Source of the DNA: Streptococcus sp. oral taxon 431
Lineage (GTDB): Bacteria > Bacillota > Bacilli > Lactobacillales > Streptococcaceae
Reading direction: 5' to 3'
Length of the DNA: 51,082 nt
Assembly: GCF_023115445.1 (NCBI RefSeq)
Contig: NZ_JALDUI010000017.1
Coordinates: 1 to 51,082, forward strand
Shown here: piece after piece, positions 26,645-34,811 of the stretch
Numbering within the stretch: position 1 is the first letter of the stretch
Layout of the letters: each line of letters begins with the position of its first letter
Notes under the pieces: generated by a model
Databases searched by the model: none
What the model was told of the DNA's origin: nothing
What the model saw: only the letters and a program-made list of their open reading frames with translations
Translations under genes and position numbers: made by a program

Positions 26645-26907
26645 ATTGAAAAAGAAAATCAACAATGTTCATTTTTTCAAAAATATTCTATAAAGAGGTT
26701 ATGAGCCAATATACTATCAGTTTCAAGTTCTAAACTAGCGACTTGGTAAAAAAATACTAGTCTGGTACAAGATCAACTAAGAGATTTTTTAGGGTTTCAA
26801 CTTGGATAATTGTTCACTATTAAGTGATTTAGTTACTCTATCCCCCCTTTTTTATTTTGTTTTTGGCCGAAATGGATATTGTTCTGTGTTAGAAACGGAG
26901 TTTAATC
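26645..26907 (+). other. Long leader of the ACT-domain gene, partly structured
   Basis: About 260 nt without a gene. A local ACTAG/CTAGT hairpin lies near 26736-26763. Near the end, GGATA (26814-26818) and TATCC (26839-26843), with TCACT/AGTGA inside, form a stem followed by a C run and six T, which resembles an attenuator. I cannot match it to a riboswitch or T-box. Confidence 0.35.
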
Positions 26908-27174
26908 ATGAAAGCTATTATTACTGTTGTTGGTAAAGATAAATCTGGAATTGTTGCAGGTGTTGCGACAAAAATTGCTGAATTAGGCTTAAATATTGAT
27001 GATATCTCACAAACAGTCTTGGATGAATTCTTTACAATGATGGCTGTGGTATCTAGTGATGAAAAACAAGATTTTACTCATCTTAGAAACGAATTTGAGG
27101 TTTTTGGTCAGACTTTGAATGTCAAAATCAATATTCAAAGTGCGGCTATTTTTGATGCTATGTACAATATCTAG
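26908..27174 (+). CDS. ACT domain-containing protein (UPF0237)
   Basis: An 88-aa single ACT domain. ACT domains bind small metabolites, often amino acids; MKAIITVVGKDKSGIVAGVATKIAELGLNI shows the beta-alpha start with the Gly at the first turn. Stand-alone ACT proteins of this family have no settled role. It is 9 nt upstream of the PFL/UPF0210 gene, and the pair is conserved side by side in many Firmicutes, so they probably act together. It resembles the GcvR-type regulators but is shorter than those with two ACT domains. Confidence 0.85.
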   Translation: MKAIITVVGKDKSGIVAGVATKIAELGLNIDDISQTVLDEFFTMMAVVSSDEKQDFTHLRNEFEVFGQTLNVKINIQSAAIFDAMYNI

Positions 27175-27183
27175 GAGGTATTT

Positions 27184-28521
27184 ATGGATATTAGACAAGT
27201 TACCGAAACAATCGCTATGATTGAGGAGCAAAACTTTGACATTAGAACCATTACCATGGGGATTTCCCTTTTGGACTGTATCGATCCAGATATCAATCGT
27301 GCTGCGGATAAAATATATGAAAAAATTACTACAAAAGCAGCTCATTTAGTGGCCGTTGGGGATGAAATTGCTGCGGAGTTGGGCATTCCCATCGTAAATA
27401 AACGGGTATCAGTTACTCCAATTTCCTTGATTGGTGCTGCTACCGATGCGACGGATTATGTAGTCTTAGCTAAAGCACTGGATAAAGCTGCGAAAGAAAT
27501 TGGTGTTGACTTTATTGGTGGTTTTTCTGCCTTGGTACAAAAGGGTTACCAAAAAGGTGATGAGATTCTCATCAATTCGATTCCTCGTGCTTTGGCAGAA
27601 ACAGATAAGGTTTGTTCATCGGTAAATATCGGTTCTACCAAATCGGGTATCAATATGACTGCAGTAGCGGATATGGGGCGTGTTATCAAGGAGACAGCTT
27701 CTCTGTCTGATATGGGTGCTGCTAAATTGGTTGTATTTGCCAACGCGGTAGAGGACAATCCTTTTATGGCAGGCGCTTTTCATGGTGTAGGTGAAGCAGA
27801 TGTCATCATCAATGTAGGTGTTTCAGGACCGGGTGTTGTCAAACGTGCCTTGGAAAAGGTTCGAGGTCAGAGCTTTGATGTTGTTGCTGAAACTGTTAAG
27901 AAAACAGCTTTCAAGATTACCCGTATTGGTCAATTGGTTGGTCAAATGGCTAGTGAGCGCCTCGGAGTTGATTTTGGGATTGTCGATTTGAGTTTAGCTC
28001 CAACTCCAGCAGTGGGTGATTCTGTAGCTCGTGTTCTTGAAGAAATGGGGCTAGAGACAGTTGGGACTCATGGAACGACTGCTGCCTTGGCTCTCTTGAA
28101 CGATCAAGTTAAAAAAGGCGGAGTTATGGCTTGCAACCAAGTTGGTGGTTTGTCAGGTGCTTTTATCCCAGTTTCTGAGGACGAGGGGATGATTGCTGCA
28201 GTGCAAAACGGCTCCCTTAATTTGGAAAAATTAGAAGCTATGACAGCTATCTGTTCAGTTGGTTTGGATATGATTGCCATTCCTGAGGATACACCTGCAG
28301 AAACGATTGCGGCAATGATTGCGGATGAAGCTGCTATCGGGGTCATCAACATGAAAACAACTGCTGTACGTATTATTCCAAAAGGAAAAGAAGGCGATAT
28401 GATTGAATTTGGTGGCCTTTTAGGAACAGCTCCAGTCATGAAGGTCAACGGTGCATCATCTGTCGATTTTATTGCACGTGGAGGACAAATCCCGGCTCCA
28501 ATCCATAGTTTTAAAAATTAA
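27184..28521 (+). CDS. PFL family protein (UPF0210, formerly DUF711)
   Basis: A 445-aa conserved protein of the UPF0210 family, distantly related in fold to glycyl-radical enzymes (hence PFL), but without the glycyl-radical signature, so probably not a radical enzyme. [25 protein letters not shown] and [16 protein letters not shown] are family blocks. AGGAGG lies 7 nt before the ATG. It follows the ACT gene as an operon. Function unknown; a metabolite-sensing pair with the ACT protein is a reasonable guess. A small RNA gene follows. Confidence 0.85.
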   Translation: MDIRQVTETIAMIEEQNFDIRTITMGISLLDCIDPDINRAADKIYEKITTKAAHLVAVGDEIAAELGIPIVNKRVSVTPISLIGAATDATDYVVLAKALDKAAKEIGVDFIGGFSALVQKGYQKGDEILINSIPRALAETDKVCSSVNIGSTKSGINMTAVADMGRVIKETASLSDMGAAKLVVFANAVEDNPFMAGAFHGVGEADVIINVGVSGPGVVKRALEKVRGQSFDVVAETVKKTAFKITRIGQLVGQMASERLGVDFGIVDLSLAPTPAVGDSVARVLEEMGLETVGTHGTTAALALLNDQVKKGGVMACNQVGGLSGAFIPVSEDEGMIAAVQNGSLNLEKLEAMTAICSVGLDMIAIPEDTPAETIAAMIADEAAIGVINMKTTAVRIIPKGKEGDMIEFGGLLGTAPVMKVNGASSVDFIARGGQIPAPIHSFKN

Positions 28522-28537
28522 AAAGAAGTGGAATCTT

Positions 28538-28570
28538 TTTAAGTTGGGTTTAAGGAAAGACCTGTATACT
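28538..28570 (+). promoter_or_regulatory. CiaR-activated promoter of the csRNA
   Basis: TTTAAG (28538-28543), 5 bp, TTTAAG (28549-28554) is a perfect CiaR direct repeat. TATACT (28565-28570) lies 10 bp further, so the repeat covers the -35 region, as at CiaR-activated promoters. Confidence 0.8.
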
Positions 28571-28576
28571 ATTATC

Positions 28577-28671
28577 ATTAAATAAAGACCTCCTAACTTT
28601 ATTTAATTAAAATCCTAACTTTTTCATAATAATCTCCTACAAAAGTCACTCCAAAGGGTGACTTTTGTTTT
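28577..28671 (+). ncRNA. Cia-dependent small RNA (csRNA)
   Basis: About 95 nt from the expected start near 28577 to the T run at 28668-28671. Stem 1 is TTAAATAAAG/CTTTATTTAA (28578-28587/28597-28606) with a loop ACCTCCTAA that can pair with Shine-Dalgarno sequences. A single-stranded middle repeats the motif (TCCTAAC, TCTCCTAC). The terminator stem is CAAAAGTCAC/GTGACTTTTG (28640-28649/28658-28667). Two stems, an unpaired anti-SD centre and a CiaR promoter are the hallmarks of pneumococcal csRNAs, which down-regulate targets including comC. The exact csRNA number cannot be assigned. Confidence 0.8.
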
Positions 28672-28792
28672 ATATCAAGAGAAAATAAAGAAAGTAGCAT
28701 GTTCAAATTTGTAAATTTGTTCAAAAATAAGATGATTTAAAGGATAAAACCAGTTTTTTCATTCTGTAAAATGGGCTAAAACCTTGCTATGA

Positions 28793-28820
28793 TTGGCTTT
28801 TTGAAAAATTATGGTATAAT
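28793..28820 (+). promoter_or_regulatory. Promoter of rnpA
   Basis: TTGGCT (28793-28798), 16 bp, TATAAT (28815-28820) with TGG before it (extended -10). The ~120 nt between the csRNA and this promoter shows nothing else. Confidence 0.6.
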
Positions 28821-28850
28821 AGTAGTAGTTTTAATAGATGGAGTTGAATT

Positions 28851-29222
28851 TTGAAAAAACGCTTTCGTGTAAAAAAAGAGAAAGATTTTAGTGCAATATT
28901 TAAAAAAGGGGAGAGTTTTGCTAATCGTAAATTTGTTATTTATCGATTAGAAAATAATGAACAGCATTTTCGAGTTGGCCTATCTGTCAGTAAAAAATTA
29001 GGAAACGCTGTCACGAGGAATCAGATCAAGAGAAGAATTCGCCATATTCTGATTGAACATAAAAATCAGCTGGTTGAAAATGTAGATTTTGTTGTGATTG
29101 CTCGAAAAGGTGTTGAAATCTTGGACTACGCGGAAATGGGAAAAAATCTACTTCACGTATTAAAGTTATCAAAGATTTACCAGGAAGGAAATGGGAGTGA
29201 AAAAGAAATTACAGTTGACTAG
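28851..29222 (+). CDS. rnpA: Ribonuclease P protein component
   Basis: RnpA (123 aa) is the basic protein that helps RNase P RNA bind pre-tRNA leaders. The start is TTG at 28851 ([12 protein letters not shown]). The RNR motif block [17 protein letters not shown] (about residues 50-66) is diagnostic. It overlaps the start of yidC by about 26 nt, so the two are coupled. Confidence 0.96.
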   Translation: MKKRFRVKKEKDFSAIFKKGESFANRKFVIYRLENNEQHFRVGLSVSKKLGNAVTRNQIKRRIRHILIEHKNQLVENVDFVVIARKGVEILDYAEMGKNLLHVLKLSKIYQEGNGSEKEITVD

Positions 29223-30024
29223 CTTAATGGTGCTTGCTTTATTTGTGATGAGCGCCTGCACGGCTAGTGGTACGACGAGTGAGATTACAGCTGAATCAAC
29301 AGGTTTTTGGAGTAAATTTGTTTATTTTTTTGCTGAAATCATTCGCTTTTTATCATTTGATACAAGTATTGGTCTGGGGATTATATTATTTACCCTTCTG
29401 ATTAGAACCATTCTTTTACCAGTCTTTCAGATACAAATGGTGGCATCTAGAAAGATGCAAGAAGTACAACCACTGGTTAAGGAGTTGCGAGAACGTTATC
29501 CGGGACGGGATATGGAGAGCCGTACCAAGTTGGATCAAGAAATGCGTCAGTTGTTCAAGCAACATGGTGTCAAACAGTCAGCTTCTCTTTGGCCAATCTT
29601 AATCCAAATGCCAGTCTTGTTGGCCTTGTTCCAAGCTTTGAGTAGGGTAGAATTTCTAAAAACGGGTCATTTCTTATGGATTAACCTTGGTGGTGTTGAT
29701 ACGACTTTTGTTTTGCCTATTCTGGCAGCTATCTTTACTTTCCTTAGCACCTGGTTATCCAATAAGGCCATGGTTGAGAAAAATGGCGCCATGACAGGGA
29801 TGATGTATGCAATGCCAGTCATGATTTTCTTCTTTGCCATGTATTCACCAAGTGGGGTTGCCTTATACTGGGCGGTATCCAATGCTTATCAGGTGCTCCA
29901 AACCTATTTGCTCAACAATCCATTTAAGATTATTGCAGAGCGTGAGGCAGGAGTACAGGCTAAGAAGGATTTAGAAATCAAGAAGAGAAAAGCTCTCAAG
30001 AAAGCACAGAAAAAGAAAAAGTAA
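29197..30024 (+). CDS. yidC: Membrane protein insertase YidC (lipoprotein type)
   Basis: YidC inserts proteins into the membrane, alone or with SecYEG. It starts with a lipoprotein signal ([21 protein letters not shown]) whose Cys at about residue 21 follows the lipobox MSAC, then five membrane segments and a basic tail ([14 protein letters not shown]) that can bind the ribosome. The GTG at 29197 is preferred because GGAAGGA sits 7 nt before it; an ATG two codons earlier (29191) is the alternative. Start lies inside rnpA. Streptococci usually have two paralogues; this is the one paired with jag. Confidence 0.93.
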   Translation: MKKKLQLTSLMVLALFVMSACTASGTTSEITAESTGFWSKFVYFFAEIIRFLSFDTSIGLGIILFTLLIRTILLPVFQIQMVASRKMQEVQPLVKELRERYPGRDMESRTKLDQEMRQLFKQHGVKQSASLWPILIQMPVLLALFQALSRVEFLKTGHFLWINLGGVDTTFVLPILAAIFTFLSTWLSNKAMVEKNGAMTGMMYAMPVMIFFFAMYSPSGVALYWAVSNAYQVLQTYLLNNPFKIIAEREAGVQAKKDLEIKKRKALKKAQKKKK

Positions 30025-30038
30025 GGAGGAATCTTGTA

Positions 30039-30995
30039 ATGGTATTATTTACAGGTTCAACTGTTGAGGAAGCGATCCAAACGGGATTGAAGGAATTGGG
30101 GATTCCTAGAATGAAGGCGCATATCAAGGTTGTCTCAAGGGAGAAAAAAGGTTTCTTTGGCCTTTTTGGGAAGAAACCAGCGCAAGTTGATATCGAAGCA
30201 ATTAGTGAGACAACTGTTGTGAAGGCAAATCAGCAAGCAGTCAAAGGAGTTCCAAAGGAAGTTAATGCTAAGAACGAACCCGTTAAGACTGTTAGTGAGG
30301 CAACAGTAGACTTAGGTCATGTTGTTGAAGCAATCAAGAAAATCGAGGAAGAAGGACAAGGAATCTCTGAAGAGGTTAAGGCCGAAATTCTAAAAAATGA
30401 GAAAGAGGCTAGTACAATTTTAGAGGAGACTGGTCATATTGCCATTCTAAAAGATTTACTGCCAGAAGAATCTAAGGAGCAGGAAGAAGTCGAGCAGAAT
30501 GATGATTTAGAAAATCTAGGTTTGAAGATTGAACCGACCTATGATATTGACCAGGTGGTCGAAGAAGTGACCAACTATGTTCAAGGTATTATTGATGATA
30601 TGGATGTTGAGGGAGCAATTTCAAGTACCTCAAATCGCCGTTCTATCAATATGCAAATTGATACCAATGAACCGGGCCGTATTATCGGTTACCATGGTAA
30701 GGTTTTGAAATCTCTTCAGCTCTTAGCACAAAATTATCTTTATAACCGCTATTCAAGAACCTTCTATATTACCATCAATGTTAATGACTATGTAGAGCAC
30801 CGTGCAGAAGTCTTGCAAAGCTATGCACAGAAGTTAGCTACACGTGTCCTAGAAGAGGGGCGAAGCCAGGTGACTGATCCAATGTCTAGTAGCGAACGTA
30901 AAATTATCCATCGTATCATCTCACGTATGGAAGGTGTCACTAGTTATTCAGAAGGTGATGAGCCAAATCGTTACGTTGTTGTTGATACAGAATAA
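30039..30995 (+). CDS. jag: RNA-binding protein Jag/KhpB (EloR)
   Basis: A 318-aa protein with an N-terminal Jag domain (about 1-50, VLFTGSTVEEAIQTGLKELG), an acidic linker of about 120 residues, then KH (about 190-250) and R3H (about 255-315) nucleic-acid domains. In pneumococci this protein (EloR/KhpB) binds RNA with KhpA and controls cell elongation, acting with MltG and StkP. It is 14 nt after yidC; a strong terminator follows. Confidence 0.92.
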   Translation: MVLFTGSTVEEAIQTGLKELGIPRMKAHIKVVSREKKGFFGLFGKKPAQVDIEAISETTVVKANQQAVKGVPKEVNAKNEPVKTVSEATVDLGHVVEAIKKIEEEGQGISEEVKAEILKNEKEASTILEETGHIAILKDLLPEESKEQEEVEQNDDLENLGLKIEPTYDIDQVVEEVTNYVQGIIDDMDVEGAISSTSNRRSINMQIDTNEPGRIIGYHGKVLKSLQLLAQNYLYNRYSRTFYITINVNDYVEHRAEVLQSYAQKLATRVLEEGRSQVTDPMSSSERKIIHRIISRMEGVTSYSEGDEPNRYVVVDTE

Positions 30996-31001
30996 AATAG
31001 A

Positions 31002-31025
31002 AAATCAGGGCTTCCCTGATTTTTT
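31002..31025 (+). terminator. Terminator after jag
   Basis: AAATCAGGG (31002-31010), CTT loop, CCCTGATTT (31014-31022) and a T run. Confidence 0.88.
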
Positions 31026-31048
31026 GCTAGCTAAGGGAGGTTAATCCT

Positions 31049-31672
31049 ATGTTGAATACAATGAGAGACTATCTAGCTTTCTCTGGCTTGCAGTACCAAA
31101 AACCAGAGAAGGCAGAACAAGATGCGGAGAAAATGCTTTATTTGAGGAGTAAGGGGCAGGAGGCCAGAAAGGTCTTTACACACTTGGCCAAGGCTTTTCA
31201 AGCAAGGCATCCAGAATGGATACTGCAAGGAACGAGTCAGTGGATGAATCAAGCCCAACGTTTGCGACCACATTTCTGGGCTTATTTACAGCGTGAAGGG
31301 CAAGTGACGGAGCCTATGTTGGCCCTTCGTTTGTATGGAAGCCCTTCTGATTTTGGAGTTTCACTAGAAGTGAGTTTTATTGAACGTAAGAAGGATGAGC
31401 GAACATTAGACAAACAAACCAAGGTCTTAGAAGTTCCAGTGGTAGAAGGAATTTACTATCTAGTCTACTCAGATGGAGAAAGTCAAAAGATGGAGGCTAC
31501 TGAGGAAAATCGCCAAATTTTAAGAGAAAAACGATTCCATCAGGAAGTCCGCAAAGTTTTAGTAAAGGCAGATATTCCAGTAACTGCAAATTCATCGGAA
31601 GAAGAAATCGTAGAAGGCCTATTGAAGTCTTATGATAAAATTCTTCCCTATTATCTAGCTACAAGGAAATAA
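31049..31672 (+). CDS. Conserved hypothetical protein (possibly HI_0552 family)
   Basis: A 207-aa soluble protein with no signal peptide or membrane segment. It starts MLNTMRDYLAFSGLQYQKPE behind GGGAGG. A central segment (about 95-115, LALRLYGSPSDFGVSLEVSF) looks like beta strands and the C-terminus is helical. I think it belongs to the HI_0552-type family of unknown function, and I recall a similar gene at this place in S. pneumoniae, but I cannot confirm either. It lies between the jag terminator and the ula promoter, so it may be monocistronic. No promoter stands out. Confidence 0.6.
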   Translation: MLNTMRDYLAFSGLQYQKPEKAEQDAEKMLYLRSKGQEARKVFTHLAKAFQARHPEWILQGTSQWMNQAQRLRPHFWAYLQREGQVTEPMLALRLYGSPSDFGVSLEVSFIERKKDERTLDKQTKVLEVPVVEGIYYLVYSDGESQKMEATEENRQILREKRFHQEVRKVLVKADIPVTANSSEEEIVEGLLKSYDKILPYYLATRK

Positions 31673-31699
31673 GATAATCCGTAAAATATCATAAATTAT

Positions 31700-31768
31700 A
31701 CAGTCCAAGAGTGAACAGTCCGCTGTGTAATTCTTGGTCTTTTTGTTTCCGCTTTCACATTATATAAT
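31700..31768 (+). promoter_or_regulatory. ula operon promoter with 45-bp element
   Basis: A 45-bp element (31700-31744: ACAGTCCAA ... TTCTTGGTCTTTTT) lies exactly 18 bp before TATAAT (31763-31768). A 45-bp copy with 35 identical bases and the same 18-bp spacing precedes ulaG. No good -35 is present, as expected for an activated promoter. CCAAGA/TCTTGG arms with an inner ACAG/CTGT form an inverted repeat, so it can be an operator (probably for UlaR), a terminator for the upstream gene, or both. Confidence 0.65.
31744..31757 (+). promoter_or_regulatory. Candidate cre site (CcpA) in the ula promoter
   Basis: TGTTTCCGCTTTCA has one mismatch to the cre consensus TGWNANCGNTNWCA. It lies between the -35 and -10, where CcpA would block transcription when preferred sugars are present. 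Confidence 0.5.
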
Positions 31769-31802
31769 AAACTTACAAAAACAATTCAAAAGGAGAACAA
31801 TT

Positions 31803-33260
31803 ATGGAAGTCATTTCAAGTGTTCTAAATTGGTTTTCTAGCAATATTTTGCAGAATCCCGCATTTTTCGTAGGTTTATTGGTGCTAATAGGATATGCACT
31901 TTTGAAAAAACCTGCTCATGACGTTTTCTCAGGTTTCGTTAAAGCAACAGTAGGCTATATGTTGCTCAACGTGGGTGCTGGTGGTTTGGTTACAACCTTC
32001 CGTCCAATCTTGGCAGCCCTTAACTACAAATTCCAAATCGGTGCAGCGGTTATTGACCCTTACTTTGGACTTGCTGCAGCAAACAACAAAATTGCAGCTG
32101 AATTTCCAGATTTTGTCGGAACTGCAACTACAGCTCTATTGATCGGTTTTGGAGTAAATATCTTGCTTGTAGCTCTACGCAAGATTACGAAAGTAAGAAC
32201 CCTCTTTATTACTGGTCACATCATGGTACAACAAGCTGCGACTGTATCTCTTATGGTTCTATTCTTAGTTCCACAATTGCGCAATGCTTACGGTACAGCA
32301 GCTATCGGTATCATCTGTGGCCTTTACTGGGCAGTTAGTTCAAATATGACTGTTGAGGCAACTCAACGCTTGACTGGTGGTGGCGGATTTGCGATTGGTC
32401 ACCAACAACAATTTGCAATCTGGTTTGTAGATAAAGTTGCAGGACGCTTTGGTAAGAAAGAAGAAAGTCTAGACAATCTTAAATTGCCTAAATTCCTCTC
32501 TATCTTCCACGATACAGTTGTTGCCTCTGCTACCTTGATGCTCGTATTTTTCGGAGCTATTCTTTTAATCTTGGGTCCAGAAATTATGTCTAATAAAGAA
32601 GTCATCACTTCAGGAACTCTATTCAATCCTGCTAAACAAGATTTCTTTATGTACATTATCCAAACAGCCTTCACCTTCTCTGTTTACTTGTTCGTTTTGA
32701 TGCAAGGTGTCCGCATGTTCGTATCTGAGTTGACAAATGCCTTCCAAGGTATTTCAAACAAATTGTTGCCAGGTTCATTCCCAGCGGTTGACGTTGCGGC
32801 TTCTTATGGATTTGGTTCTCCAAACGCTGTCTTGTCTGGATTTGCCTTTGGTTTGATTGGTCAATTGATTACAATTGTCTTGCTCATCGTCTTTAAAAAC
32901 CCTATCCTTATTATTACAGGATTTGTACCAGTGTTCTTTGATAATGCAGCCATCGCGGTCTATGCTGATAAGCGTGGCGGATGGAAAGCAGCCGTTATCC
33001 TATCCTTCATTTCAGGTGTCCTCCAAGTTGCTCTAGGAGCTCTCTGTGTAGCCCTTCTCGACTTAGCATCTTACGGTGGTTACCATGGAAATATCGACTT
33101 TGAATTCCCATGGCTTGGATTTGGTTATATCTTCAAATATCTCGGTATTGTTGGTTATGTACTTGTATGTCTCTTCTTGCTCGTTATTCCTCAACTTCAA
33201 TTTGCAAAAGCAAAAGATAAAGAGAAATATTACAAGGGTGAAGTTCAAGAAGAAGCTTAG
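31803..33260 (+). CDS. ulaA: PTS ascorbate transporter subunit IIC
   Basis: UlaA (485 aa) is the membrane channel of the ascorbate PTS. The protein has about ten hydrophobic segments and the SgaT/UlaA family blocks FRPILAALNYKFQIGAAVIDP and GFAIGHQQQFAIWF. The frame extends to 31734, but ATG 31803 behind AAAAGGAG is the right start. With UlaB and UlaC it brings in L-ascorbate as L-ascorbate 6-phosphate. It heads the ulaABCDEF operon. Confidence 0.95.
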   Translation: MEVISSVLNWFSSNILQNPAFFVGLLVLIGYALLKKPAHDVFSGFVKATVGYMLLNVGAGGLVTTFRPILAALNYKFQIGAAVIDPYFGLAAANNKIAAEFPDFVGTATTALLIGFGVNILLVALRKITKVRTLFITGHIMVQQAATVSLMVLFLVPQLRNAYGTAAIGIICGLYWAVSSNMTVEATQRLTGGGGFAIGHQQQFAIWFVDKVAGRFGKKEESLDNLKLPKFLSIFHDTVVASATLMLVFFGAILLILGPEIMSNKEVITSGTLFNPAKQDFFMYIIQTAFTFSVYLFVLMQGVRMFVSELTNAFQGISNKLLPGSFPAVDVAASYGFGSPNAVLSGFAFGLIGQLITIVLLIVFKNPILIITGFVPVFFDNAAIAVYADKRGGWKAAVILSFISGVLQVALGALCVALLDLASYGGYHGNIDFEFPWLGFGYIFKYLGIVGYVLVCLFLLVIPQLQFAKAKDKEKYYKGEVQEEA

Positions 33261-33282
33261 TGTCTAGAAAAGGAGAAATAAA

Positions 33283-33564
33283 ATGGTTAAAGTATTAGCA
33301 GCGTGCGGAAATGGAATGGGTTCATCTATGGTTATCAAGATGAAGGTTGAAAATGCCCTCCGTAAGCTTAATCAAACAGACTTTACAGTCAATTCATGCA
33401 GTGTCGGTGAAGCAAAAGGTTTAGCAGCAGGCTATGACATCGTAATCGCTTCTCTTCATTTAATCCAAGAATTGGAAGGTCGGACTAATGGGAAGTTAAT
33501 TGGGCTTGACAACTTGATGGATGATAAAGAAATCACTGAAAAACTCAGTCAAGCACTACAGTAA
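33283..33564 (+). CDS. ulaB: PTS ascorbate transporter subunit IIB
   Basis: UlaB (93 aa) passes phosphate from UlaC to the sugar. The phosphocysteine is Cys8 in VLAACGNGMGSS, the IIB P-loop. AAAGGAG precedes the ATG. A strong hairpin follows in the spacer before ulaC. Confidence 0.94.
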   Translation: MVKVLAACGNGMGSSMVIKMKVENALRKLNQTDFTVNSCSVGEAKGLAAGYDIVIASLHLIQELEGRTNGKLIGLDNLMDDKEITEKLSQALQ

Positions 33565-33571
33565 AAGGTTG

Positions 33572-33620
33572 GAGGGGGCTGGACAGAAACTGAGAGTTAT
33601 CGTTTCTGTCCTTCTCCCTC
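33572..33620 (+). other. Strong hairpin between ulaB and ulaC
   Basis: GGACAGAAAC (33581-33590) pairs with GTTTCTGTCC (33602-33611); outer GAGGGGG (33572-33578) with CTCCCTC (33614-33620). Only a short T-rich stretch (TTTAAA) follows. It may partly end transcription or protect the ulaAB part of the mRNA. Confidence 0.6.
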
Positions 33621-33640
33621 TTTAAATAAAGGAGGCAGAT

Positions 33641-34126
33641 ATGAATTTAAAACAAGCTTTAATTGACAATGACTCGATCCGACTAGGTTTAGAAGCTAAC
33701 GATTGGAAAGAAGCAGTCAAAGTAGCAGTAGATCCCTTGATTGAAAGTGGGGCAATTTTGCCAGAGTATTACGATGCTATTATCGAATCAACTGAAGAGT
33801 ATGGGCCTTATTATATTTTAATGCCAGGTATGGCTATGCCCCATGCTAGACCAGAAGCTGGGGTGCAAAGAGATGCCTTTTCATTGATCACCTTACAAAA
33901 TCCTGTTGTATTTTCAGATGGGAAAGAGGTCTCTGTTTTGCTTGCATTAGCAGCAACAAGCTCAAAAATTCACACAAGTGTAGCCATTCCACAAATCATT
34001 GCCTTATTTGAATTAGAAGATTCTATCGCACGTTTACAGGCTTGCCAGACTAAAGAAGATGTCTTGGCGATGATCGAAGAATCTAAGGATAGCCCTTATC
34101 TTGAAGGATTGGATTTGGAAAGTTAG
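33641..34126 (+). CDS. ulaC: PTS ascorbate transporter subunit IIA
   Basis: UlaC (161 aa) belongs to the fructose/mannitol IIA family. The active-site His lies in GMAMPHARPEAG at about residue 68. It receives phosphate from HPr and passes it to UlaB. AAAGGAGG precedes the ATG. Confidence 0.93.
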   Translation: MNLKQALIDNDSIRLGLEANDWKEAVKVAVDPLIESGAILPEYYDAIIESTEEYGPYYILMPGMAMPHARPEAGVQRDAFSLITLQNPVVFSDGKEVSVLLALAATSSKIHTSVAIPQIIALFELEDSIARLQACQTKEDVLAMIEESKDSPYLEGLDLES

Positions 34127-34142
34127 AAAGAGGAATAAAGAG

Positions 34143-34808
34143 ATGACAAAAAGAATACCTAATTTACAGGTTGCATTAGACCATTCAGACTTGCAAGGAG
34201 CAATTAAAGCAGCTGTTTCTGTTGGTCAGGAAGTAGATATTATCGAAGCTGGAACTGTTTGCTTGCTTCAAGTTGGAAGTGAACTGGTTGAGGTCTTGCG
34301 AAGCCTTTTCCCAGATAAGATTATTGTGGCAGATACAAAATGTGCTGATGCTGGTGGAACAGTTGCCCAAAATAATGCCGTTCGTGGAGCAGATTGGATG
34401 ACTTGTATCTGTTGTGCAACCATCCCTACTATGGAAGCAGCTCTAAAGGCTATCAAGGCTGAACGTGGAGACCGAGGCGAAATCCAGATCGAGCTTTATG
34501 GTGATTGGACTTTTGAACAAGCTCAGCTTTGGCTAGATGCAGGTATCTCACAAGCTATCTATCACCAATCTCGTGATGCCCTTCTTGCTGGTGAAACTTG
34601 GGGTGAAAAAGACCTTAATAAGGTTAAAAAACTCATTGACATGGGCTTCCGAGTTTCTGTAACAGGTGGTCTAGATGTAGATACTCTCAAACTCTTTGAA
34701 GGCGTTGATGTCTTTACCTTTATCGCAGGTCGTGGAATTACGGAGGCTGCGGATCCAGCAGGAGCAGCGCGTGCCTTCAAGGATGAAATCAAACGAATTT
34801 GGGGGTAA
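34143..34808 (+). CDS. ulaD: 3-keto-L-gulonate-6-phosphate decarboxylase
   Basis: UlaD (221 aa) turns 3-keto-L-gulonate 6-phosphate into L-xylulose 5-phosphate and CO2. It belongs to the OMP decarboxylase suprafamily: ADTKCADAGG (about 60-69) gives the DxKxxD metal/substrate motif and EAG at about 33-35 the other acidic residue. ATG 34143 (MTKRIPNLQVALDH) is used; an open frame extends into ulaC. The ribosome site is AAGAGG, and ulaE follows 3 nt after the stop. Confidence 0.94.
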   Translation: MTKRIPNLQVALDHSDLQGAIKAAVSVGQEVDIIEAGTVCLLQVGSELVEVLRSLFPDKIIVADTKCADAGGTVAQNNAVRGADWMTCICCATIPTMEAALKAIKAERGDRGEIQIELYGDWTFEQAQLWLDAGISQAIYHQSRDALLAGETWGEKDLNKVKKLIDMGFRVSVTGGLDVDTLKLFEGVDVFTFIAGRGITEAADPAGAARAFKDEIKRIWG

Positions 34809-34811
34809 ACC

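Noticed and set aside
26701..26733. 10-codon ORF MSQYTISFKF in the ACT gene leader
   Set aside because: The AGAGG is only 2 nt before the ATG, and nothing else supports translation.
26645..26907. T-box or known riboswitch before the ACT gene
   Set aside because: No T-box core sequence or known aptamer motif could be found.
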